64,000 bases of DNA, taken from the NCBI GenBank assembly GCA_033807695.1, contig CM066303.1, positions 806,001 through 870,000 of the forward strand. The letters are read 5' to 3'. The notes below the pieces were generated by a model. It was not told the origin of the DNA, made no database searches, and worked only from the letters and a program-made list of their open reading frames with translations. How positions within the stretch are numbered: the stretch's first letter is position 1; each line of letters opens with the position of its first letter. Of this stretch, positions 22,944-33,904 are shown one piece after another. This DNA comes from Daedaleopsis sinensis. Lineage: Eukaryota; Basidiomycota; Agaricomycetes; Polyporales; Polyporaceae. The translations under genes and the position numbers were made by a program.

Positions 22944-25900
22944 ATGTCCGACAACATGCAAGGTATGTGGCTGATACGTTGTTGTGCACTACTTCTCTGT
23001 ATGAAATAGTCCCGGGCTCGCAGTCACTCCCGACGATCCCGGGTCTCCTCCACCGTTGTATACTCCTCCTGCCTCCCCTGGCCCTCTGTCTTCGCGATCA
23101 CCCTCCCCTTGCTCCGAGGCTCGACCCCGCTCCCCTGTCCAAGCGCCTTCTGGTGCTGAGGTTATTGAGTTGGCTGGCCGTGACGAACGACTCCCTGCCT
23201 TCTACCGCATCAACTCGCACCCTCAGCTCGAGCACGTTCACAACGTCCGCAACATTTACGTCTATATTCAAGATACCGACCCCTCTGCGGCTCGCAAGTT
23301 CCTCGACTTCATCAAAGCGATGGTCTTGCCTGATGGAACACAGGCTGCCATCGAGGCTGCTGGTACGTCGTACTCGGCTACACATTTCCCCTCTACTCAT
23401 GTGCAATGCTAGGCTATCTCGAGTTTGAAGTGGGAGATTATGTCTTTGCCCGTGACAAGTGGGGCTCAGGGCTCTCGAAGGACGACGTAATCCAGGCTTG
23501 GGTGACTCCGGAGTACGTTGGTCTGCATTTCTATAACTACGTTGTGTATTCACACTCACCCTAGGGGGGTCATCACCCCGGCGATGTATGCCAACATTGA
23601 AGCAGTGCGCGACGAGGCTCTCGGGGATGCAGACGATCGTACTCCGGACAAGCCCAACGATGTCGACGGGCAGTTCACTGGAGGCACTGGCTGGGAGCGT
23701 CACAAGCAAGCAGTCGCTATCGGCAATTCAGAGCGTGCATATGCCCTTGCACAGACCTTTCAAATCCAGAAGAATTTGACTGGCCCCTCTGTCGGTGCGA
23801 AAGTCAAGGACGGCAACCCCTCCGAGCACAACGAGCTCCGCTTCAAGACCATTCAGGTAGCTAGCTACAAGAGCCATCTGTGTCAGTGTCTCGTTGCTGA
23901 TGTATTCATACTTAGGCTGCCTCACCGGTCGCCATTGCCAGCTTGGAAAGCGGCCCGAAGGAGGTCGCTGAGGCTCTGCGCTTGCAAGCTGAGGTAACGA
24001 ACCTGCCGCGTGTCGGTCATGAGGGCAACTATGCCTTCCCGACAATGCAGCTCAACATCTCGTCGACCAAGTCCGCGGACAGCATCGCTGGTCGGTGTGC
24101 TCAATGTTCACATGGGTCCACGCTGACTCGTATCCTTTAGCGTCGTCTTTCAAGAAGGAACTCGGCCAGTTCGCCGGCAAGCACGTTGATCGCCATGACT
24201 CCCCTGGAGGGTATACGTGTATGATTGCAATGAACGACCTCGCGCCCGGTGAAGAGCCAGGCTACTTCATGATCGCTGAGCTCGGCATTGCCATCCGTAC
24301 GTATCAGTCTACATCCTAATGATTCTTCTTCCACTGATGATAGGTCGCAGGGCTCAAGGGACTGGTCACAACCTGCTTCTGTGGCCTACGCTACCATGGA
24401 GGGTTCCCTCCGACGGCCCCGCCTGGTATTGAGCCTGCTGAGTGGTCGTACCGGTTCGTTGTCGTGTGCTATCCCTCTAGCCCCATCATCGATGGCTCGT
24501 CGCTTGTGGCTTTCGGTGCTCTTCCGAAAGGCGAGCTACTGGCTATCACTCCTGAGATGAAGGACCCGAGGTAGTGTAGTGTTCTGTCATGTGTGTGTAT
24601 CAATACATATCGTTGAATTGTGTTGTTCTCTAGCTACGACAATGTGCGAGCGACAACTAACTGTGCGAGCTGGATCTCCGACGGCCCCTGGCTTACGACT
24701 CGCCAAGCTTACCTCGACTTCGTCTACCGTGCAAGCGGCGAGCTGCTCTACTACCTAACCAACCAAGTACCCTCGCAGCTCAAGTTCCAGCTCGACTTCG
24801 ACCTTCTACGCCAAGCCATGTCTATCGAGGACGAAAACGGGCAGCGTATTCAGCCGTCAACGTGGGACCTTCATCCGGGATCAACACACACCTCTGAGCA
24901 GTTCGGGTGCTCGCGTGCACAGAGCGTTCGTCGCTGGGATCTTCACAAGCAGAAGCATGCCCAGTTCTACCCATATGTTCTGAACAAGCAGAACGGTGAA
25001 TCTGATGAGCTTCTCTATATATTCAGCGACACTCACTGTCTCATGTATTCGTAGCTAAGAAGAAGGGAACTCATGGCCCCACAAACCACGACGCACAAGA
25101 GCAACGTAAGTTTGATGTTCATATATACTATGTGGACATCAGCTAAAGTCATGATACTAGAACGACCTCGCAGGACGTCTTCGCGCAAGCGCAAGGCTGT
25201 GGACGCTGTCGCCGACGAAGAGCATGGTTCTGAACCAGAGAATGAGGAAGAGCCGTCCCTGTCGGACAGTGCAGTTCGCCGTTCCAAGCGGTTGAAGGGC
25301 AATACAACGGCTGATAGAAGTACGTGTACTCTGTCCTCGTGTAAGACTTTGGCTTATTCCTTCCTGCAAAGCCGCGAGCTCGTCGTTGTCTTCGCAATCA
25401 CAGCACAGCAGTGTTGGGCAGGCTGCGAACGTTGCCATGCATCGGTACCCTCTGCGGTCCTCGACTCGTTAGTAGATATAAATGTAATGCCTCCCTTGTC
25501 AATAGCCAACTGATTGTTGTTTGAAGCGGACAGTTTCACAGAGCTGTCCAACAAGCAGATCGTCGACGTGGCGGCTTCGTTCCAAGATGAAGCTGAAGTA
25601 CATGTCGATATGCTTGACAAAATCATGCAGCATGCTTCTTCCTCTTCTGTCAACGGTGAGTTCCCTGTCATACCGACGTCACTACTCTGTGTGTAACCTT
25701 GCTGTGATCAGAATGCACTTCGGTACCTATGGCCGCAGACAACGAGGGTATGTTAGATTCACTAGCTGCAGTCGTAATACTAACAACCATCATATCTAGA
25801 CTTTTCACCCACTCTGCAGCTATTCTCGGTGCCATATCTCACCCAGCAGCTCGCGATCTTAAACGAGCTTGTGAACAAGATCTCTCACATGGCTCCCTTC

Positions 25901-27958
25901 AGTGTGGACGACACCAGTGTCCATGCATTCGTTCAAGGCTTGGACACCACGAAGGTCGAGTCCGTCAAGTTCGCGTATGGTGTCGCTGCATTGTGGAATG
26001 CATGGCCTCAGCGTGCTCTGGCTCTAGAGCTCACAGATCTCTCCCTGGCTCAAGAGCGAAGGATCCTGATGATCTCGAACGCTGCTGCCTGGAGGTGGCT
26101 CACCCAGGATTGTGTTCGCCATGCAACTAGCATTGTCACCACCTTGCAGGCTACACCGACTGCATTCAACAGCACAAGCGACTGGCTCACTGAGCTGACA
26201 CGGGATGTCTTCCATATGTGGCGTCAGCGCAACCATGGAGAGCTCCATGCATCCCAGTATCTGCCTGGGCTCAACGTCTCAGCTCATGCCATCATCTACC
26301 TTCCTCGCTTCACTGCCCGGGTCTCCCCTGCCGAAGTCCCGGAGTTCATAACCACACAGGTGGTGAAAATTGTCCGCGCGTGGCTGGCATTCCCATCGAA
26401 CACCCAGCTTCTGGCAGCTTACTTTGTAATGAACACCATTGCGATCGTGCAGAACACGGACATTCTCCTTCTGCAAGACATGTGGCGCATCCATCAAAAT
26501 ATCAAGTCACGCTTGCTCCGTCAAAAACGCACCCGACACCGTTCTCTGACCCTCTCAATGCTCTCCCCATTCCTCTCTGCGCTTCGTCAATCCCCCGTCT
26601 CAGATCCTCTTGGGCCTGAGGCCGCTCTTCTTGCTCAGATCTCAGACGCCATCGCGAGGTGCAATCCTGGACTTGAAGAGTTCTCGAAAGCGGTCGCTAC
26701 CTATTTCGACATGGCTCGAGGCTGTCCTGTACTCCCATCTCTACCCATCCTCACGCCGTACAAGGCTAGCAAGCAGTCGCAACCTCACTCAAGTAGTAAG
26801 GCCCCAACGTCCAGGCCTGTCCTCACCACATCCGAGTCGAGGCCTCCCTCGAAAGCACCTCCTAGCTCTGTGCGTGTCCTGCATGCCCGGGCTGTCTCTT
26901 CTACAGCGACCAGTCACCCTTCTACATCTCCCAGCTCTGCTCCGCTTCCTCCTGCGATTGCTTCACAAGCCTCGAACTCTTCCAATGCACCTGGCCATTC
27001 ACCTTCCCTTTCCCATGTTCTCCATCCTCTGCCTGCACTGCCTGTGTACCAACCGCAGGTCGTAGCTCAAGACAGACTGGATCAATTGCTTGCCTTTGTG
27101 CGCGAGCTAATCCCGTTCGTGCACGACGATCCATTCGAGCCTCAGTCGCCCATGCAGAAGCTGGTTGCCACGGATATCGATCACTTCCTCCCATTCAGGG
27201 AACACTCGCCGTCGCGATGCATCGTCAAGGGTGTAGGGGGGCCTTTCCATGCTTCACTAGCTAGAGCTCAGGGAGTGTTTGCTAGCCAGGCCATATCTCG
27301 TGCACTCCTGTTCAACTCCCAGGCACTCCATCGAGGGCTCACAAAAGGCTACTTCTCGAACCTTGCGCAATGGACAGAGTTCCTCACAGACAACGGTTTC
27401 AATGGAACGACACAATCTATTGCCTGGCTGGTTAACCTCGCCTGCTATGGTACCCCCCAGAATCAACGCCTTGCGTTTCTCGTGAACCCGGAGGTCTACT
27501 TCGCAAGGGACGTCAACTGGAAGCAGTTCTGCTCGGGCGAGGAGTCGGTCTCTTTCGAACAAACCTTCACTTGGTTGCAATCCAGGGGCAAGTTCGCGGA
27601 CAAGACTGGCGAGCTCAAGGTCATGCGGATGCTGCCTCTCTTCGGCAAGCTCACATCGTATCTGCTCGCGGCAGACCTGGTGTATACCGGCCAAGTGAAG
27701 CAGCCATCCGTCCAGGATGTCGGGACGATCGTGCACACCAACAATCTTGGCTCGAAAGCATGCCTGGATGCACTCATGGCTCGTTCTAACTCAAGCACCA
27801 CGTTACAGGACACCTTGAGTGCATTCGAGGACGTGTTTAACTTCCTTAATGCTTCTCTTACTTTGACAGAGAAGAACGCCATCACGTTTGATGCAATTAT
27901 GGTAGAACATTTGTTATGTAAATTCCAACGTGTATCTCGGCGACTTGCAGGGAAGTAG
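22944..27958 (+). CDS. Large unrecognised protein, about 13 exons, ~1,398 residues
   Basis: A continuous reading frame is recovered with exons 22944-22962, 23024-23362, 23413-23512, 23565-23856, 23916-24090, 24141-24296, 24351-24570, 24634-24995, 25055-25105, 25161-25319, 25527-25655, 25712-25747 and 25800-27958. Introns are mostly 49-64 nt with GTRNGT-type donors; the 25320-25526 interval is longer and may hide one more exon. N-terminal half: Pro/Ser-rich leader, then RNIYVYIQDTDPSAARKF and YLEFEVGDYVFARDKWG. Middle: a nuclear-localisation-like SSRKRKAVD and RSKRLKG beside an acidic patch. C-terminal ~720 residues: helical domains flanking a low-complexity Ser/Pro linker (about 26770-27060). 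No known enzyme motif was found. The number of in-frame splice joins supports one gene, but two adjacent genes (break near 25.3-25.8 kb) cannot be ruled out. Confidence 0.72.
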
Positions 27959-28175
27959 ATAGATATTCCTATGTCATGTATTGTGTAGAGTACGATGTAT
28001 TGTAGGTTATGAACAGAGTGAATGATAAGTTGTGTATCTGCTCACTGCAAGGGTCTGATCATGATATCTGTTAAGTATCACTAACGATGCATAGATCTTT
28101 GATGATAGATTAAGAAGGTGCTAGTATTGTATGCAGACAGGGAGTGTATGTAAAGTGGGAAGTATATATGCTATC

Positions 28176-29547
28176 TCAAGTCATGGGATGATCATCATCG
28201 CCTGTAGGAGCACCCTGGCCGATACACATGCGTTTCATCTCGGTTTGTGGCAGAATATGCTCATCCTCCAGCTCGTCACTGGAGTCTGACCCATATCCAA
28301 CCTTCCTCTTGATCTTCTTCAGAGGAGAGACAACACTGGCACTAAGGGCACGAACAGCAGCAGCGTTATGCTCCTGAATCAGTCACTTGGGGTTAGAAAT
28401 TACTCAACATAGCATAGCATACTACACTTACTCGTTCAGCAAGGCGGCTCAGCAAACATATAGCATGCAACTTGGGCAGAAACACATATTCCCGACGACC
28501 AACACGGACTGCTTGAAACGCCACCTGGACCTCCACCATATGGCTATGGTAAAATAGAGCTGGTTTGATGCGTGAGAAGATGGATCTATGCACAATGAAG
28601 ATGTTAAAGTTAGAGAGTAAACATGAGTGAATTTCTGGTTCACAGAACTCACCGACCATTGCGTTCTTTCTCTTCCTTTTGCCAGTACTCTACCACATTC
28701 TCCTGGAGATGAACCTCACTGCGTAACATAGGAGCTAGAACATTCAAGGGGTCTATAACATCGCCGAGGTTGATTGGCTTCTCCCCAGTGGCAGCCTCCT
28801 TCATAGCAGTAAAGTAACGGTTTGCAAATGTCAAAGCAAGGTAACTTCCGTCTCGAGCTGGAACCCAGGGACGGAGTTGATAGCCTCGTCGCTGCAGGTC
28901 TGCATTGAACATCTGATAGACAGTTACAACACCTGCAACGGCGCAGTCGAACTTCTCTGCGCCCAAACCAGTGAGGGTAACAGATTGCTTCATATCGATG
29001 ATGCGACTGGTGTTGCGGGGGATGCTATGGTGTACTTGTTTGATAGTAGCCATGGGCTGTAGGATGTGGGCACTCACTCTGACTGACGCAAGGGAGGAAG
29101 CTTGTAATCAAGAAGATAACCCTGCACCTTAAGAATCACCTCCTCAAGCTCATCTCCGTTCGACTCCCGCCGATGCGTGAGGAGGAAGGTCCGTCCAGCA
29201 TTCCGTTCACATAGTTCCAAAAGCGAGGCAGGATAATCCATCTTTCAGATGTCATTTTAGCAGGAGGTAGGTGTTACCGATGGGCAAGAAGACATACTTC
29301 ATTAATGCTTGAAAGCTGGTTGGGAAAAGATTTCTTTCTTGAGTCATGGCTTTCCTTAACCATGTGTTCTTGGAGAAGATCTCCTGCAAATTTTGATTGT
29401 CGGTATGTCCCACATGTTGAGAGAGAGTAGTGACTTACGGTACTTTGCAGTATTGTTGCGAAGCTGAGCAAGATATGACATATTTGAGATAGTGAGAGGC
29501 CAAAGTGGCGAGAAGGGGAAGTTGAAGATGCTCAAATGATGGCCCAT
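28176..29547 (-). CDS. Unrecognised multi-exon protein with acidic/basic C-terminal tail
   Basis: Reading the minus strand, MGHHLSIFNFPF... (start 29547) continues through NNTAKY, then QEHMVKESHDSRKKSF, then MDYPASLLELCERNAGRTFLLTHRR, then QSVTLTGLGAEKFDCAVAG...EYWQKEEKERNG, then a short exon IFSRIKPALFYHSHMVEVQVAF, and a last exon (28373-28176) with KKIKRKVGYGSDSSDELEDE ending DDDHPMT. The last exon carries a likely nuclear-localisation signal next to an acidic run. One junction near 29080 could not be joined in frame with confidence. Exon-like sequence also continues upstream to about 29850 (FSRHIYW; YQCDALVQRVD), so the real start may lie further 5'. It is divergent from the gene at 30170 and may share its promoter. 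Confidence 0.55.
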
Positions 29548-30169
29548 CCAGTATATGTGACGGCTGAAGTTCCTCCTATCCCCATGCTTTGCAATTTGGT
29601 GTATGTCAGAAACGTTTCAAACATGCCTCGCTACTACGCGACTGATCGTACTATGCAACCAGGCAGTTACTTACGTGAATGGTGCATCATGAGCGCCTGT
29701 AGACCTACTGTCTTGCTCTTTGTTCCCTACTATGCTAGAAACCTTTGACACTTATTCCTTTGCAGACTTACCATCCACTCGTTGAACGAGAGCATCACAC
29801 TGGTACTTGAAAGCTAACTACATCTGCAACCATGCAGCTGTAGCTATAAAGTCAGCACATCTCTCAATGCACTTACTACCGACGCTTATCATTGTCACTA
29901 GGGCCACCAATATCGCTTGAAGTTCCCCTGGGGGCCTCATGGTCCTCGCCAGTCGGAGTCAAGACCAAGCGGAAGCTTTGGGGGAACAAACAAAGACACA
30001 AATATCCTCTACCCGAAACATATAAATCCCCGACCAAAGTTCTTCAGCCCCCAAGTCATTCTTTTCTTGAACGACCACCTTCACCACCTCCTTGACGTCT
30101 TGCTCATCAGCGCTCCCCAACCCCCACTCATCTATTCTTCTCCTCATCCATACTCTCTCTCTTGTCGCT
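29548..30169. promoter_or_regulatory. Intergenic region between divergent genes
   Basis: The part nearest 29548 probably still contains 5' exons of the minus-strand gene. The part from about 29900 to 30169 is CT-rich on the + strand just before the ATG at 30170, as expected for a fungal core promoter and 5' UTR. No perfect regulatory motif was picked out. Confidence 0.4.
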
Positions 30170-33100
30170 ATGGCTCCTCGTCGCGCTGCTGCTTCAAACT
30201 CTGCCACTGCTGCTCAGACTGCAAAGTACGTTACAGTGATATTCATCTTTGACGTGCCATACTCAACTCTTCCAGGGCCAAGGGTGCTACTGCTGCTCGT
30301 ACCGTTGCTGGCACCCGGAAGGCTCCTGCCAAGCCTGCTCTTGTCAGGCCTGCTCCTGCCAAGCCTGCGGAGAAGGCTACCCGTGCCCTTCGGTGAGTTA
30401 TGATGTGCTCATGATCTCTATCTTGTCTTAACACTACCTTTTGTCTTAGCATGTCTACTGGTGGTCGCCGCCCCAGGGGCAAAGCAGTCAAAACGTAAGT
30501 TTCCTGATACATTCAACTATTTATTATTGTTGACGTTGAACTTGCAGTCCGGACTTGGTAGACTCCGAGGCGGAGGAGGCTGATGACGATGAAGACGAGC
30601 AGAAGGAGGATGACGCTGTTGATGACGAGGATAATTCAGAGCTGATGACCTCTCATAACATCGAAAGGTGTGTTTCTTATCATCCCTCATTCTCTTGTCT
30701 ATCTCTATAGCATACTCCAGTGACGAGGAAATGAGCGAGGATGAAGACCCCGCTACTCAGAACGAAGAGTCTTCTGACACCATCATGCCATCGGAGGACG
30801 ATGAGCCAGATACTCGTCCTCAAGTCGAACGGACTCCGAAGGCTACACGGTATGTACTATATCATGATATGTGTCGTTCACATCTCTTACAAGCACACCT
30901 ATTCCAGGCGTGGTCGGAAGGCGGATGACGCCGAGACTGTCAGTCCTGGCAGTCCGTCACCTGTGTACGTCTTTCATTTGTTTATGTTGCTGTCTCTCTG
31001 TACCCTGACTGTGGCTTTGTAGCAAGAGCAGCGGTGCTCCCACTCCTGTCAAGGCAGGGGCTACTACTCCCTCTCGTCGCAAAGGCAACAGTACTGTCTT
31101 CCGCCGCACCCCATCGAACAAGCGGGTCAAGGAAGACGACTCTGATGATCAAGAAGAGTACGTGTTTAGTCCATTACTGTCCGGTCTATGCTGACCATTC
31201 TATAGAGAGAGCCCTATGAAGAAGACACGCACTGCTAATGGGTAAGTGCTTGATACTTGCACTCTTTAGACAACTACTCACCAGTTATCTAATATAGCAA
31301 GTCTCATGTGCACGAGGATGCCGACGAGGACTGGGATGTCGTTGAGGTTCCCACTTCCGCTCCCAAGAAAGCTGCACCTCCTCTCCCTCGTCGCAATGGG
31401 GCACGTCCTCCTGCTGAGGCTACTTTACCTCCTGCTCTGAAGGCACGTTCTAAGTCTAGTACCCCAAGCACCAAGGCAACGGGAAAAGCCAAAGCTTCGA
31501 CTCCGAAGAACACTGCAAAGACCACTGCACGCAAGCCCACTCCTGCCAAGGCCCGAGCTCGTGGCAAGGTCCCCGAGTAAGTTTGTTGTGCTCTCGTCTG
31601 CTATAACCATATACTCATGTTTTTCTATAGCTCTGCAGAGGAGGTCTTCAACCCCACAGAGGTTGATTCTGAAACGTACTAGTTTTGTCATACTTCCCTC
31701 ATTTCTACCCTCACACTCTCTCCAGTTACCGTACCCAGACTGCTCTTTTCCGTAAGGACATGTCTTCCACCGATAACTTTGACCAGTTACATCAAGTGTA
31801 TGTTCCTTTTAATATAGACGTGTGTCGCCCTTCTTTGACATGTGTGCTATAGGCTCGACGACATCAAGCAGGAGAAGATCCCTACGTATGTATTAGATCA
31901 ACATTTCCAGGTTACTATGATCCTAACACTCTCTACTACATCTTCAGGGGTGATGTTCAGGTCAAGAATGATCCCCGCTCCCCTCGTCGTGTCCGCATAT
32001 CCAAGTAAGTAATCTGTCTGTACTCACTCTAGTGATGTATTGATGGTTGTCACAGGGAAACCGTTGAGATTCCCGACACATCTCCTGTTGAGGAGCCTAT
32101 CACCAGGCCAAGCTCTCCCATATGGGACATGGAGGTCGACAACGAGGAGAATACTATGAACACAGGTATACTCTATTTCTCTAGCTTCCCTTCCACAACT
32201 CATATCAGATCAGATACCCCGGTCGCCATGACTGATGCTGCTGGACGTATTCCAACTCAGCATGCCATTGGCTATGGTCCCGGTGTCGATTTGGAGGACG
32301 ATGACGCCACCGATGTGCTGTTGAAGGACACATATGCTTTCCTCCCATCCTTGAAGTAAGCATGCTGCTGTCGTCCGTCACATTTCTATTGCTAATGTAC
32401 CTTGATAGGGACCATTATCCTGATTCGGGAGCGTACCCTCTAACGACAATTCTGCTGTCAGAGGGGATCATTGATCAGCCCGGCTACTCTGTGGATAAGG
32501 AGTACGTCTGTATACTTACTGCTGATTCTTTAACATGTCTAACTACTTATTCAGTGCTCTAATGGAGCTTATTCTCCATGCGCACGGGGGCCCCATGGGT
32601 CATCCGGGAGTGTTGAACCCTGCTCGTGCATCTCCCGAGCTTGCTACAGCTCATGTCTACTCCACGACGGGCTCATCCTACCCAGTTGTCTCAATTTCCT
32701 CCCCTATTGGCCCTCACCGTGCTATTTTGTGCACCGTTGGGGTAGTACTGGGCTGCAACGTCATCACTCCGGCTCCTTTTGCCCAGAAGAAGGCTAAGCA
32801 GATCTTGCTCAGTCCTCTTCGTGGCGAGAACGAGCGCATGTTGGCTTTTTTAGCTCATGTGCTTGGGAGCAACTGCTTGGGAGTGCCGACCTTTGGTGTT
32901 CAGATGGTCGATGGCAGTGGCAGGATCAATGGCTTATCCTTCCGTACCTTCCCAAGTAGCACTGCTACGACTGCTGGCAATGGTACGTGATTCATTCACC
33001 AACGATGTATACATCTAATGTCTTAATCTTATACTAGCCCGCCTTCTTCCTGGTATGGGTGCTGCCACCCCGAAGAAGGGTCGCACCCCTGCCTCGTTGC

Positions 33101-33449
33101 CTGCACGCTCCCTCATCGAGATGAGGGACAAGACAACCTGGCAGATCACCGATGACAGTGAGTCTTTCAGTTTGATTTCAAGCACTTCTATATATTCTAA
33201 TATTGTACTTTAGTCCCCTTGTGGGATGCTACGCACCTCTTTAGGCAGGGTCGTAACCCCAAGGATAAGTTCTCTCATGACACAGTGGCATCCCTGCCCC
33301 GTCTGAAGCGTGAGTTGGAGTTTGGGGAAGTCGCGCTAGTTTACTATAGTGCCGCCACTTTCCCTGCCTCTAAGAACATCCACCCCGACGCTGTTCATGG
33401 TCTTAGCCTGAACCTCTATGGTGCTGTCTCTGTTGCTTCTGGTGTCTGA
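30170..33449 (+). CDS. Chromatin-like basic/acidic protein of unknown family, about 19 small exons
   Basis: Starts MAPRRAAASNSATAAQTAK. Nineteen exons can be joined in frame by removing 18 introns of about 46-70 nt; the first 13 introns and two later ones are phase 2, the other three phase 1. The N-terminal half alternates Lys/Ala/Pro-rich basic runs (H1-tail-like AKPA repeats; an AT-hook-like GGRRPRGKAVK), strongly acidic runs (SEAEEADDDEDEQKEDD; SDEEMSEDED) and SPRR/TPKK motifs, so a nuclear DNA- or chromatin-associated role is plausible. The C-terminal ~350 residues look globular: HYPDSGAYPLTTILLSEGI, ELILHAHGGPMGHPGV, then LPGMGAATPKKGRTP and WDATHLFRQGRNPKDKF, ending SVASGV at 33449. I do not recognise the domain. 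It lies directly upstream of the Helitron gene on the same strand. Confidence 0.75.
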
Positions 33450-33904
33450 AGACTTTTTACTACCACGTCACTGTCGTCACAAGTATCTGCCGCCCCCTCT
33501 CCGTTCCACTTCCCCTTGTTTTGCATCATCACATGGTATTTCTCTTTATCCTGCTCTTCCTCAGAGCATCATTGTTCAGTAGTAGCGTCTTCAACAGATC
33601 GCATCTTTGGTATTTCTGCATTCTAAGTAGCTCAGCGTCGTGTAGTTGTGTGGTCCAGTAATGATATCAGCGTCGTTGACAAACTTCTCAGCATGATCAA
33701 CTTGACTGTGGATGAGACAGAGGCCATAGTCAGCTCCTTCTTAAGACTCGTCTCATGGTGCCAGCAAAAAGATCACGTGATGGGACAAATGTCAGATGCA
33801 CGTGATACTATGTTCGACTTTGTAGACGCTGGTAGCACAATACGCCATCCTTGAACCTTTCCCCCTCAATCTGTGAATCCTGTCTTGCCACACTCTGTGA
33901 CAAA
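33450..33904. other. Spacer between unknown gene and Helitron
   Basis: AT-leaning DNA, probably the 3' UTR of the preceding gene and the promoter or 5' exons of the Helitron gene. An open stretch 33648-33854 (VDKLLSMINLTVDETEAIV...) could be a further 5' exon but was not joined. I could not locate a Helitron 5' TC end with confidence. Confidence 0.35.
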
